From NCBI GenBank assembly GCA_023434855.1, contig JAEYSJ010000117.1, positions 1 to 35,145 on the forward strand: 35,145 bases of DNA, read 5' to 3'. Within the stretch, counting starts at the first letter, position 1. Every line of letters starts with the position of its first letter. The stretch comes from Bacillota bacterium (GTDB lineage: Bacteria; Bacillota_C; Negativicutes; JAEYSJ01). Positions 6,885-13,844 of this stretch are shown in pieces. Position numbers and translations under genes: made by a program. The notes under the pieces are model-generated. The model ran no database searches, was not told the DNA's origin, and saw nothing but the letters and a program-made list of their open reading frames with translations.

Positions 6885-7424
6885 TCAGTGCTTCTCTATA
6901 GGAAGCGTAGCCAAAATATTAATCTTTCCTTTTCTTTCCTCTGTTATCATGACCTCAACTGTTTTTAGCATCTCCAAAATTTCTAGGTCGCTATAATTTT
7001 TCGGGTCTATTAAAACAGTCATGTTAAAATGAGATTTTTTTCGTTTATGCATTCTTGAATAAATATTAGTTGTCTCGACTCCCGCCATATCAGGCTTTTC
7101 CCCTACTATTATTGGTGGCAAATTTTTCGGGTTTGCATATACACCTTTTATTTCATAGAAAGTGTTAAAAAAGAACGAATTATCACAATTGAAGGTAATT
7201 AGCGCTTCTTTCATCCTTATATTGTTTTCTATTAGTCTTCTACTTTCATTCTCATTTACAGCATAATCAAAAACATTGCTACGTTCATACTCTTTAAATG
7301 TTTTAGCATCAATAAGTCTCACATTTTCAACAGTTATTGTTGGAACAACTACCATGAAATCGTATATGAGAAAGAGAAGAAATAAACTAATAATTAGAAC
7401 TATGTAGATAGCAATTTTTTTCAC
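6885..7424 (-). CDS. Membrane-anchored protein, probable immunity partner of amidase toxin
   Basis: 179 aa from the GTG at 7424, which lies seven bases after GGAGG. The ATG at 7430 is only one base from it and is unlikely as a start. Residues about 3-28 are one hydrophobic helix (KKIAIYIVLIISLFLLFLIY). The rest (TITVENVRLIDAKTF..., a 60-residue acidic/basic middle, IDPKNYSDLEILEMLKTVEV) would face outside the membrane. It begins 16 bp after the end of the amidase pseudogene, in the slot taken by the CdiI-like gene in module A. A membrane-anchored extracytoplasmic protein is what protection against a peptidoglycan amidase would need. I recognise no family; the immunity role is inference. Confidence 0.5.
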   Translation of the reverse strand: MKKIAIYIVLIISLFLLFLIYDFMVVVPTITVENVRLIDAKTFKEYERSNVFDYAVNENESRRLIENNIRMKEALITFNCDNSFFFNTFYEIKGVYANPKNLPPIIVGEKPDMAGVETTNIYSRMHKRKKSHFNMTVLIDPKNYSDLEILEMLKTVEVMITEERKGKINILATLPIEKH

Positions 7425-7440
7425 CCCCATACCTCCACAA

Positions 7441-8743
7441 CTATTCATAATTAATGTGAATAAAATATAGGTCTCCCTGGTAGCCATCTTTAGTTAATAT
7501 TTCTCTTAAAGGCTTATTGTTTCTTTCATTTGAGCCCACTATAATATATTTCACCATTGTTAACTCCAGTTACAATAGCAACATGATTTATATAGCCTTT
7601 AGGTACGCCCTCACCCAAATTATTAAAAGCTATAACATCTCCTGGCCTTACACGCTCTGCAATCTTTGGTATTTCATCTACGCTGGTAATGTATGATACA
7701 CCATATGAATTTTCCGGTTTAGAAAAATACCTGTAAAGTTCATCAGGTCGCAACCATGCCGCTGAAGCATCTACTGTCGTCTTGCCCAACATCCAACCAT
7801 CACGTGAAAACCCATTCCAATACCATTCTTTACTCATAATTTTGCCGCCATTAAATAAACATTGTGAAACAAAATTAGCACAATCCGAGCCACCGCCTGT
7901 TCCCTGGACAAAATAGTGGAAACCGTCATGATCGCTTGTATCATCGCCATGTTCCAAAGCATATTGTACAGCTTTATTTCTATTAGCTATATCGGATTCG
8001 CTGTCACCTCCAGCCGTAGAACTCAAATTCACCATTTTTCCCTGCCATGGGGATAAACCATTTGCTCGAAACAACATATCTGTGTTTCTATATATTATAC
8101 TACTATTTTGTGTTGTCACATAACTCGCCCCCTGCAATTGCGAAGCATCTGTAAGATGATTGATGTTTTCCCAGGTACGATTATTATTTGTACTTGCGGT
8201 TGCGCTTTTCAGTTCCAAATACTTGGCAAAATCATCAGGATGCATGCCAAGGGTGTTAAACCTACGCAATATTCCCTATTCATTAGGTTCCAGATGCCAA
8301 CTGGCTTTTTTCCGATTCGGTTAGTTCTGAATCAATAGCCGCAGTACTGGCAGGTCCTAAGCTGGTTTGAAAGTGATATTGCCAGTTCTCAATGAGCCCT
8401 TTTGCTAAGCCGCCAGCCGTTCCTGCCGATCCGTCCTTTGCCATGTCACTTAGCTGCGGCTTGACGTCGGCGAGCGAGGCATTTAGGTCTGAGGTTAGCA
8501 ACTGCGTCTGGGCGTTATCGTACGTTATTTGTGCTTTAGCATCCTTGTATCCCTGAAAAGTATTTAGCTGGCCGCCGACGCGTTAACTAGATCCTGATAG
8601 ACCTGATCGAAATAGACACCTAACTGCTCGCCATTGTCTACACCCTTGTCTGCCATTCATCGAAAAGTTTTTGGTCTATTTGATATTGCGCTGACTGCGG
8701 ATACCAACTAATAAATTCCCCACTCTTGATCCTGTATGCCCAT
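7441..8743 (-). pseudogene. Broken polymorphic toxin with C-terminal amidase domain (module B)
   Basis: The start ATG at 8743 has GAGGTGA upstream, but the frame stops after 11 codons (MGIQDQEWGIY). Homologous sequence continues in other frames: EFISWYPQSAQYQIDQKLF, then KGVDNGEQLGVYFDQVYQDL, then GQLNTFQGYKDAKAQI onward. At 8280 a further shift plus a TAG codon precede GILRRFNTLGMHPDDF, and a last shift near 7535 precedes SNERNNKPLREIL to the TAG at 7441. The C-terminal domain resembles Amidase_6 (papain-like): GGGSDCANFVSQCL carries the likely catalytic Cys and NHVAIVTG the likely His. The central part is homologous to the module A toxin. At least four frameshifts make full-length translation implausible, although an internal TTG-started ORF (8269 down to 7526) still covers most of the amidase domain. 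Confidence 0.75.
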
Positions 8744-8768
8744 TATCTCACCTCTCTATTTACGCTTC

Positions 8769-9043
8769 TTATCTCTCCAGCCATATATACCTGTACTTTC
8801 GTATAGACTATCGCGCCTGTAAACAAAAGAAGCCACCAGGCCTGACTGTGCCTAATGCCCCAATTAGCTGTAATAAGAAACTTTTGTAGTACTCATTCAG
8901 AAAACTAAAATGTATTTTTGAATTACGGTACTTAGCCTTTCTTCATTTTCCTTCAGTAATATACTTTCGGACATTAAAATACTTTTTAACCGAAAATAAT
9001 GCGTAAAGTATTAATTCGATTTATACAATGTATTGGAGTCTTA
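8769..9043. repeat. Inter-module repeat, copy B, ending at a deletion junction
   Basis: Non-coding counterpart of 2989-3212. At 9043/9044 the sequence switches from the homologue of base 3212 (GGAGTCTTAT) straight to the homologue of base 5145 (ATCTCCAAAGTATA). About 1.93 kb present in module A (tail tube, tail completion, 49-aa gene, most of the 68-aa gene) is therefore missing here. The gap 8753-9085 contains no intact gene; the first codons of the 68-aa gene survive without a start codon. Confidence 0.75.
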
Positions 9044-9085
9044 TCTCCAAAGTATAAAAGTATAGTAGTGGCTTTTTTTCTGCAT

Positions 9086-9466
9086 TTAATGTGAAGAATT
9101 AAGATAAGCGACTAATCGAACAACCGCCTGTTGGATACGGGCTTTCACCGTCGCTGTTGAGATGCCTAGCATCAGGCCGATTTCATCAATTTTATAACCC
9201 ATTTGAAGAAGTCTGACCACTCCTAGTTGCCGTGGCGATAATGCCGTCATTCCCTGATCAATATCGGTAAGTATACAGATAATGTCGTCTTTACTTTGTT
9301 CGGAACTTCTACCAGTGTTTATACGCTCATAATGAACGGCGGTGATTTCCGCTGCGCTGCGTAATTCCTGATAGCGACGAAGCAGATTTGCAATCCTATT
9401 AGAATCATAGTCTCGATAATGTCTGGTCCTTGTATATGAAGTTACCATCAAACAACTATCTTGCAT
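9086..9466 (-). CDS. Sigma-region-4/LuxR-like phage transcription regulator (module B)
   Basis: 126 aa from the ATG at 9466, which carries the same AAGGAGGT ribosome site as its paralogue. The upstream in-frame extension to 9523 lacks a site. It keeps the helix-turn-helix (ALSPRQLGVVRLLQMGYKID, EIGLMLGISTATVKARIQQA) and differs from the module A copy at scattered positions and by a short N-terminal insertion (SYTRTRHYRDYD). The frame is intact while most neighbours in module B are broken. It may thus still act, possibly on the promoters of module A. Next downstream intact genes are absent because the tail genes were deleted. Confidence 0.75.
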   Translation of the reverse strand: MQDSCLMVTSYTRTRHYRDYDSNRIANLLRRYQELRSAAEITAVHYERINTGRSSEQSKDDIICILTDIDQGMTALSPRQLGVVRLLQMGYKIDEIGLMLGISTATVKARIQQAVVRLVAYLNSSH

Positions 9467-9575
9467 ATCGTGACCTCCTTCATAATGACAGACTTCTAAT
9501 TTTATAATTGTCTTTGCTATCAATGACGACTAATCCGTGACAAGTTTTTATTTTTTCGATTGAGATAAGCGATAA

Positions 9576-9674
9576 TTAGACATCCATATCAGCATCCAAA
9601 AATCTACAAATATCTAACGCTCCGCGATAACAGTTCCCCGTATCTAACCAGCAATAGTCTTGAGGAGTTTTCAT
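9576..9674 (-). pseudogene. Frameshifted small Cys-rich gene (module B copy)
   Basis: Starts MKTPQDYCWLDTGNCYRGAL, clearly homologous to the 48-aa protein at 5619-5765. A one-base loss near 9586 ends the frame after 32 residues. Beyond it, the other frame restores the C-terminal match (CLI-IAYL-R). The gene is therefore probably dead. Confidence 0.65.
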
Positions 9675-9734
9675 TTTACTACTAATCTCTTTATTCAAAT
9701 ATCCTCACTTTTCCCGAAAGATTAGTTATAGCTA

Positions 9735-10281
9735 ATCGAGTAGGAGCCGGTGACTAACCGCCGTCCTCTCACACCACCGTACGTATCGTCCGGTATACGG
9801 CGGTTCGGTAAGTTATCAATGGAGCTAGCTTATTTGCTGGCTCTTTTCTCTTCGGCGTATGACCAATACTCAGCACTTCCGCGTTTACCTCAAGGCTCCA
9901 CCTTTACTTCATTACGGATAGTCCATATTCATATGGTTGTCTGCTTCAACATATGGTCAGCACCTATAGAATTCATTTGCTCCTTACCGTCAAGTCCTTC
10001 CCCATGTAGACAGCTCTCTGCCCTCCGAGTACTACGACTTGAACTGGCTTCTGGACATTCAGCTATACCTCTCAGCATAGGTTACTCATGGAGAAAATTC
10101 ATTCTCTAGCTTGAGCGTACCATCCAGATCTCCCCGGTTAAGAACAGCAACTTTCATCCCATGTCACCGCTGCATTTACACCATGGACAGAAACTGCATA
10201 CAAGGCATATGTGGAACGGATGAGTTTGCTAAACAAAACGAAGTCCAACACTACCCAAGTTACTGCCCATGCTAGGCGAAC
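9735..10281 (-). mobile_element. Group II intron remnant lacking the reverse transcriptase
   Basis: About 547 bp without a supportable ORF. On the minus strand it begins GTTCGCCTAGCATGGGC, like a GUGYG-type 5' end. It continues through a domain I-like stretch (TTAACCGGGGAGATCTGG) and ends with a domain V/VI-like region: GAACCGCCGTATACC, then ACGGTGGTGTGAGAGG, then CGGCGGTTAGTCACCG and CTCCTACTCGAT. These motifs are recalled from bacterial group II introns. Both boundaries are supported independently: the flanks rejoin to match module A, with the terminator on one side and GAAAAGTGAG before the Cys-rich gene on the other. The space normally holding the RT/maturase is only a few hundred non-coding bases, so the element is an internal deletion derivative. 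Confidence 0.7.
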
Positions 10282-10317
10282 TAAAAATAGGGAGTCGAAG
10301 TTTTACCTTCAACTCCC
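10282..10317 (-). terminator. Module B copy of the terminator, abutting the intron
   Basis: GGGAGTTGAAGGTAAAA and CTTCGACTCCC pair, followed by TATTTTTA. The group II intron 5' end starts at the very next base. Several bacterial introns (notably class C) are known to insert directly behind such terminators. Confidence 0.75.
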
Positions 10318-10358
10318 TGCGTTGTCGCTCAGGATTTTAACCGTTCCTCTTCAATTGT
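10302..10358. repeat. 57-bp direct repeat, copy B (identical to 5859-5915)
   Basis: Identical over 57 bases to 5859-5915, spanning the terminator arm and the last ~9 codons of the YezD-like gene (IEEERLKS, stop). Beyond 10358 homology ends; the rest of the YezD-like gene, its control region and the XRE regulator are missing in module B. The next shared block is the 68-bp repeat at 10401. Confidence 0.8.
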
Positions 10359-10400
10359 ATGATATTCCTTCCCCCTTATTTTTATTTTTGTCAAATTGCT

Positions 10401-10468
10401 TTTTGTTAAACGACTTAGTCCCTCTATTCTTTATCCGTACACTTTCTCGGAAAAAAGTATAAGTTTTT
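10401..10468. repeat. 68-bp direct repeat, copy B (pairs with 6741-6808)
   Basis: One mismatch in 68 bases against 6741-6808. No reading frame is conserved. It is only 42 bases from the end of the 57-bp repeat, where module A has 825 bases between the two blocks. This fixes a deletion of roughly 0.78 kb in module B. Confidence 0.8.
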
Positions 10469-10569
10469 AAAAGAAATTTAAGATTTATTAAACAAGCCGC
10501 GAAAATATAATATCCAACTATCCCAATAACAATTTGATGCATTGGCATTTATAATATGGGGGATATAAA

Positions 10570-10700
10570 CGAAGAAGACACTTCACTTCTTCTCTTATCC
10601 GAGTAATTAAAAGCAAGAACGCAACGCCCGAAGAAATTAAACAGGTATTCAGTTTGTATCGTTACGGAGTGGATGGACCTTTGCGCGATTTAGTAGCTCG
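10570..10700 (+). pseudogene. Possible gene fragment of unknown family
   Basis: A plus-strand frame without a usable start reads ...FTSSLIRVIKSKNATPEEIK then QVFSLYRYGVDGPLRDLVAR. It then runs into the GGTGCCA palindromic element, where it loses protein character. It looks like the tail end of a gene cut by that element. I cannot name it. It could also be a chance open frame. Confidence 0.25.
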
Positions 10701-10870
10701 GGGGGTGCCAAGCATCCGGGGGGGTGCCAGGGGACGGGGGTTATTGATACATTTACGTGTTTTAGCATATCTTGATATATCTTACAGCATTGATAATTAT
10801 ATTTACTTCATATTGAAGAGGGAAGTCTTGGTGTTGTTGGCAACCCCGTCCCCTTGGCACCCAAGGTCTG
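10701..10870. repeat. REP-like palindromic element (GGTGCCAGGGGACGGGG)
   Basis: GGGTGCCAGGGGACGGGGGTT (10722-10742) and AACCCCGTCCCCTTGGCACCC (10842-10862) form inverted arms around about 100 AT-rich bases. A partial extra arm, GGGGGGTGCCAAGC, lies just before. The GC-rich arms contrast with their surroundings. Such GGTGCCA/TGGCACC palindromes look like dispersed REP/RAYT-type elements of Firmicutes. No transposase is encoded. Confidence 0.6.
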
Positions 10871-10924
10871 AGACACAAAAGACAACACTCATAGCAATTC
10901 CCCCCATACTTATATATTTAAATA

Positions 10925-11404
10925 CTATAAGAATGAGCGGGGATTATTCATTGCACTATTTTGTTTTAGCACCTCATACAAACATTTTGGTGTTAAACAG
11001 TCAGCAGGCACATCTGACAAAATACTGAGCCCACCAGCCCGTAGAATTCGGGTAACAGCTTCGCTGCAATTTACAGTTCTCCTCCCATTGCCTTTTCTAC
11101 TTATCCCGATCAGCTTGTATAGACTTCCATTAACACAGTCAGTAAATAAGCCATACGGTGTACCAATAAGATTCAGTGCTTCCTGATAGGCAGCATTAAG
11201 GTTTGGAACAGTAACCCCAATAATTTCGAAATGGCAATTAGCGTATCGATCGGATGGGGAAATCCTTACAACTGGCATAAGAGCATCTACAATACCACCA
11301 AGCATATAAATACCAACATGGCTCCACTTACTATTGGTTATAATTTTAACAGTTGTATCGAATAAACTTCTTCCGGATATAAATATGACCTCGATTTTTC
11401 CCAC
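10925..11404 (-). CDS. Permuted NlpC/P60 (YiiX/YaeF-like) papain-fold hydrolase
   Basis: 159 aa from the GTG at 11404, six bases after GGAGGG. The N-terminal part carries the conserved His in TNSKWSHVGIYMLGG. The C-terminal part carries the conserved Cys in NGRRTVNCSEAVTRILRAGG, with LIGTPYGLFTDC between. Having His before Cys is the mark of circularly permuted NlpC/P60 proteins, which cleave amides in peptidoglycan or lipids. No signal peptide is visible. It stands alone on the minus strand, next to two tiny plus-strand genes. In a phage-derived region it may aid lysis or entry, but a housekeeping role cannot be excluded. Confidence 0.65.
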   Translation of the reverse strand: MGKIEVIFISGRSLFDTTVKIITNSKWSHVGIYMLGGIVDALMPVVRISPSDRYANCHFEIIGVTVPNLNAAYQEALNLIGTPYGLFTDCVNGSLYKLIGISRKGNGRRTVNCSEAVTRILRAGGLSILSDVPADCLTPKCLYEVLKQNSAMNNPRSFL

Positions 11405-11521
11405 AAATTGCCCTCCACTACAACAAAAGTTACTAGATATAAATATTTTTCCCTGTATATTGAGTAAAAGTATAGCACATAGTACATCAACGAAAATATA
11501 AATCGTTAAGAAGGTGAAAAT

Positions 11522-11605
11522 TTGACAATACTAATCATTGGAATTATTTTGCTAGTCCTTTTTATTATGGCAATGTGGGACAGGATCACTGCATTTTGGC
11601 GCTAA
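11522..11605 (+). CDS. Very small membrane peptide (27 aa)
   Basis: TTG start at 11522 with GAAGGTG four bases upstream; stop TAA at 11603-11605. The product (MTILIIGIILLVLFIMAMWD, then RITAFWR) is one hydrophobic helix with a short charged end. Size and build recall small toxic or holin-like peptides, or membrane regulators. The good ribosome site supports translation. Function unknown. Confidence 0.4.
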   Translation: MTILIIGIILLVLFIMAMWDRITAFWR

Positions 11606-11675
11606 TATCAATGGTAAAAAATTTGCAGTTATTCACTTCACGTATTGGAGACACTATTAATAGGAGGTGTTTAAT

Positions 11676-11858
11676 TTGGCAAGAAAATCTTCCGGCAATA
11701 TTTACGACAACAATATCAAATCCCTACACGGACCATGGGGTGATAACCAATCTCTAAATCATGGACCTTATGGAGGTAAGGATAATATTCAATTATCTAC
11801 TAATTTTCCTAATGAAAAATCTGTTAAGACGATAGAAAAGCCTGAGAGGAAATTGTAA
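11676..11858 (+). CDS. Small Asn/Gly-rich hypothetical protein (60 aa)
   Basis: TTG start at 11676, eight bases after AGGAGG; the GTG at 11667 overlaps that site and is unlikely to be used. The product (MARKSSGNIYDNNIKSLHGP, then WGDNQSLNHGPYGGKDN) is polar, with repeated HGPWG/HGPYG motifs and no membrane segment. It lies 70 bp after the 27-aa gene and before a GC-rich hairpin. I do not recognise it. Confidence 0.5.
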   Translation: MARKSSGNIYDNNIKSLHGPWGDNQSLNHGPYGGKDNIQLSTNFPNEKSVKTIEKPERKL

Positions 11859-11865
11859 CTTTGCG

Positions 11866-11895
11866 AAAAGCGCGGCTAATTGCCGCGCTTTAAAT
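11866..11895. terminator. GC-rich hairpin between convergent small genes
   Basis: AAAGCGCGGC TAATT GCCGCGCTTT is a perfect 10-bp stem between the plus-strand 60-aa gene and the minus-strand 77-aa gene. T-runs are short on both sides. It probably works as a bidirectional terminator. Confidence 0.65.
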
Positions 11896-11912
11896 ATTGT
11901 ATTGGATGAATG

Positions 11913-12146
11913 CTAACGTTTATTAATTAGCTGAAAATTACCCTGCCGACTTTTCTTGCTAAGCTCGACTTGTATAACAACTTGTGCGGCAAACTGGCGA
12001 AATTTTACGGCTTCCATTTCACCGCTTGAACTTACATCAATAATTTCTTGACCATTTGTTACTATTAGTGATCCATTATTATTAACGCCAATACCGCCAG
12101 GAACTTTGCAGTTAACAATAATCCCACGAAATATCCCTTTACTCAA
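11913..12146 (-). CDS. Small hypothetical protein (77 aa)
   Basis: TTG start at 12146, eight bases after GGAGG; a GTG at 12155 overlaps that site. The sequence (MSKGIFRGIIVNCKVPGGIG, VNNNGSLIVTNGQEIIDVSS) is beta-rich with a basic end (KKSRQGNFQLINKR). It diverges from the serine recombinase across about 100 bp of AT-rich DNA, which must hold both promoters. No family is recognised. It may be a small regulator or a phage structural remnant. Confidence 0.5.
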   Translation of the reverse strand: MSKGIFRGIIVNCKVPGGIGVNNNGSLIVTNGQEIIDVSSSGEMEAVKFRQFAAQVVIQVELSKKSRQGNFQLINKR

Positions 12147-12245
12147 GTAACCCACCTCCAGTTAAAAATTTATGCAGCTATTGGAATATTATTGCTTAGA
12201 TAATTAATAGTAATATTGTAACCTTGTAAATCTTCGGAGGTAATT

Positions 12246-13718
12246 ATGAACGCAATTTATGTTCGCGTAAGTACTGAAGATCAGGCAAAACATGGCTATT
12301 CGCTTGACGATCAACTGCAATCCTGTCGCAATCATCTACTATCTATGGGATCTAGCGAATTCAATGAATACGTAGATGACGGCTATAGCGGCGAATTTCT
12401 TGAACGCCCGGGACTCGGAAAACTACGTGATGAATTGTTCACAGGCAAAATAAAAAATGTCTGCATTTATGACCCGGATCGGTTGTCACGCAATCTGACC
12501 AATCAACTTATTATTGCCGACGAAATTGAAAAATCTGGTGCAAAACTCACTTTTGTTACCGGCGATTATGATTGTTCACCTGAAGGACGCCTATTTTTCA
12601 GTATGAAAGGGGCCGTATCAGCCTACGAAAAAGCAAAAATACGGGAACGTACCTCCCGTGGTCGCAGAGCAAAAGCAAGCAAGGGTAAAATTGTCCTCAA
12701 TGCCCATCCTTTTGGTTTTGATTGGGATACCGAAAATAGCATATATATAATCAACGTTAATGAAGCTAATATCGTAAAACTTATTTATGATATGTGTATA
12801 AATCATGGATGGGGCGCACGAGCAATAACCCTGGAGCTTATCCGTTTAGGAATTACAGGCCGTAACGATAAACCGTTGTCAGTTTCAACGATATTCCGTA
12901 TACTCACAAAAGAAATGTACTGCGGGACTCATTATTTATTTACACAAACGGTTCGTAAAACCGGTCAAAGAACAAGAGAAATCAAAAGCAACCCGCGGGA
13001 ATTATGGATACCTGTTAATATTCCACCAATTATTACCCGGGAAAAATGGCAAATGGCACAGGAGCAAATGAAAAAAAACAAAAAAGCAGCTAACCGCAAC
13101 ACAAAGCAAGAATACCTTTTGCGTGGAATTCTATATTGTGCCCTTTGCGGACGCACCATGACAGCCTATACTCGTTTCCGTAAACGGGAAGCCGGTGATG
13201 CGAAGATGTACTCATATTACTCTTGTATCTCTAAAGAATCGAGTTCCTATGCGGTGGCAGGTAACCGCTGTAAATGTAAGCGGATACCGGTCAAAGAACT
13301 AGAGGCAGCGATCTGGCAAACATTCATCGGAATTGCCTATAGCGAAAAAATTTTGACTGATTTCTTATGCAGCAGGGATATCACTGACCACTCTGCCGAA
13401 ATCAACCTCCTAATAAAAAAGCAAGCTGACTTACACAAGAAAAAGGCTGACATAACACGTTGGTACAGAGTTAACTTGCTGGACGCTAAATCAGCAGAAA
13501 AAGATCTCCAGTTGTTAAATCAGGAATTAGCAGCAACTATGTCCGCCCTGTCGGATTTAAATGCTATCCAGCAAGAAATAAAACAGCCGGCGGCATCACC
13601 GGCTGAAATATTGAATGCCAAAACCTTTCAGGAAAAGCGCGATATTCTTTTGCGGTTTCCCTACCGGATCAATGCTGTTAGATTGGGAGAGAATTTTGAA
13701 TTCTGGTTTAGAAAGTAA
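12246..13718 (+). CDS. Large serine site-specific recombinase
   Basis: 490 aa, start ATG at 12246 with GGAGG upstream. Residues 1-140 are the resolvase domain: IYVRVSTEDQ holds the nucleophile Ser9 and Arg7, followed by GYSLDDQLQSC and YDPDRLSRNL. Residues about 160-270 form the recombinase domain (GWGARAITLELIRLGI, ILTKEMYCGTHYL). A zinc ribbon follows (GILYCALCGRTMTAY, later YSYYSC and GNRCKCKRI), then a coiled coil near 390-445. This is the full layout of integrases of phages, ICEs and sporulation-excised elements. It ends 126 bp before the stop of convergent spoIIR, at the edge of the accessory island. It probably once integrated this island; att sites could not be identified. Confidence 0.93.
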   Translation: MNAIYVRVSTEDQAKHGYSLDDQLQSCRNHLLSMGSSEFNEYVDDGYSGEFLERPGLGKLRDELFTGKIKNVCIYDPDRLSRNLTNQLIIADEIEKSGAKLTFVTGDYDCSPEGRLFFSMKGAVSAYEKAKIRERTSRGRRAKASKGKIVLNAHPFGFDWDTENSIYIINVNEANIVKLIYDMCINHGWGARAITLELIRLGITGRNDKPLSVSTIFRILTKEMYCGTHYLFTQTVRKTGQRTREIKSNPRELWIPVNIPPIITREKWQMAQEQMKKNKKAANRNTKQEYLLRGILYCALCGRTMTAYTRFRKREAGDAKMYSYYSCISKESSSYAVAGNRCKCKRIPVKELEAAIWQTFIGIAYSEKILTDFLCSRDITDHSAEINLLIKKQADLHKKKADITRWYRVNLLDAKSAEKDLQLLNQELAATMSALSDLNAIQQEIKQPAASPAEILNAKTFQEKRDILLRFPYRINAVRLGENFEFWFRK

Positions 13719-13844
13719 GCCTTTATTGCGGTTTGTGTTTCTGACCTGTTTAGATCAGAAGTCTTTAACATTTCCCCCCACCCCCTTGGCTGCTTGTTTC
13801 CATACATTATATGAAGGACAAGAAATAAATGTGCTTTTTATCTC

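Noticed and set aside
9750..10109. 119-aa plus-strand frame
   Set aside because: It lies within the group II intron remnant and reads its structured RNA backwards; composition is not protein-like.
10351..10548. 65-aa minus-strand frame
   Set aside because: Starts in AT-rich DNA and crosses the 68-bp repeat, which is not coding in module A; no ribosome site.
10654..11028. 124-aa plus-strand frame
   Set aside because: It runs through the GC-rich palindrome and then antisense to the NlpC/P60-like gene; only the stretch before the palindrome looks protein-like.
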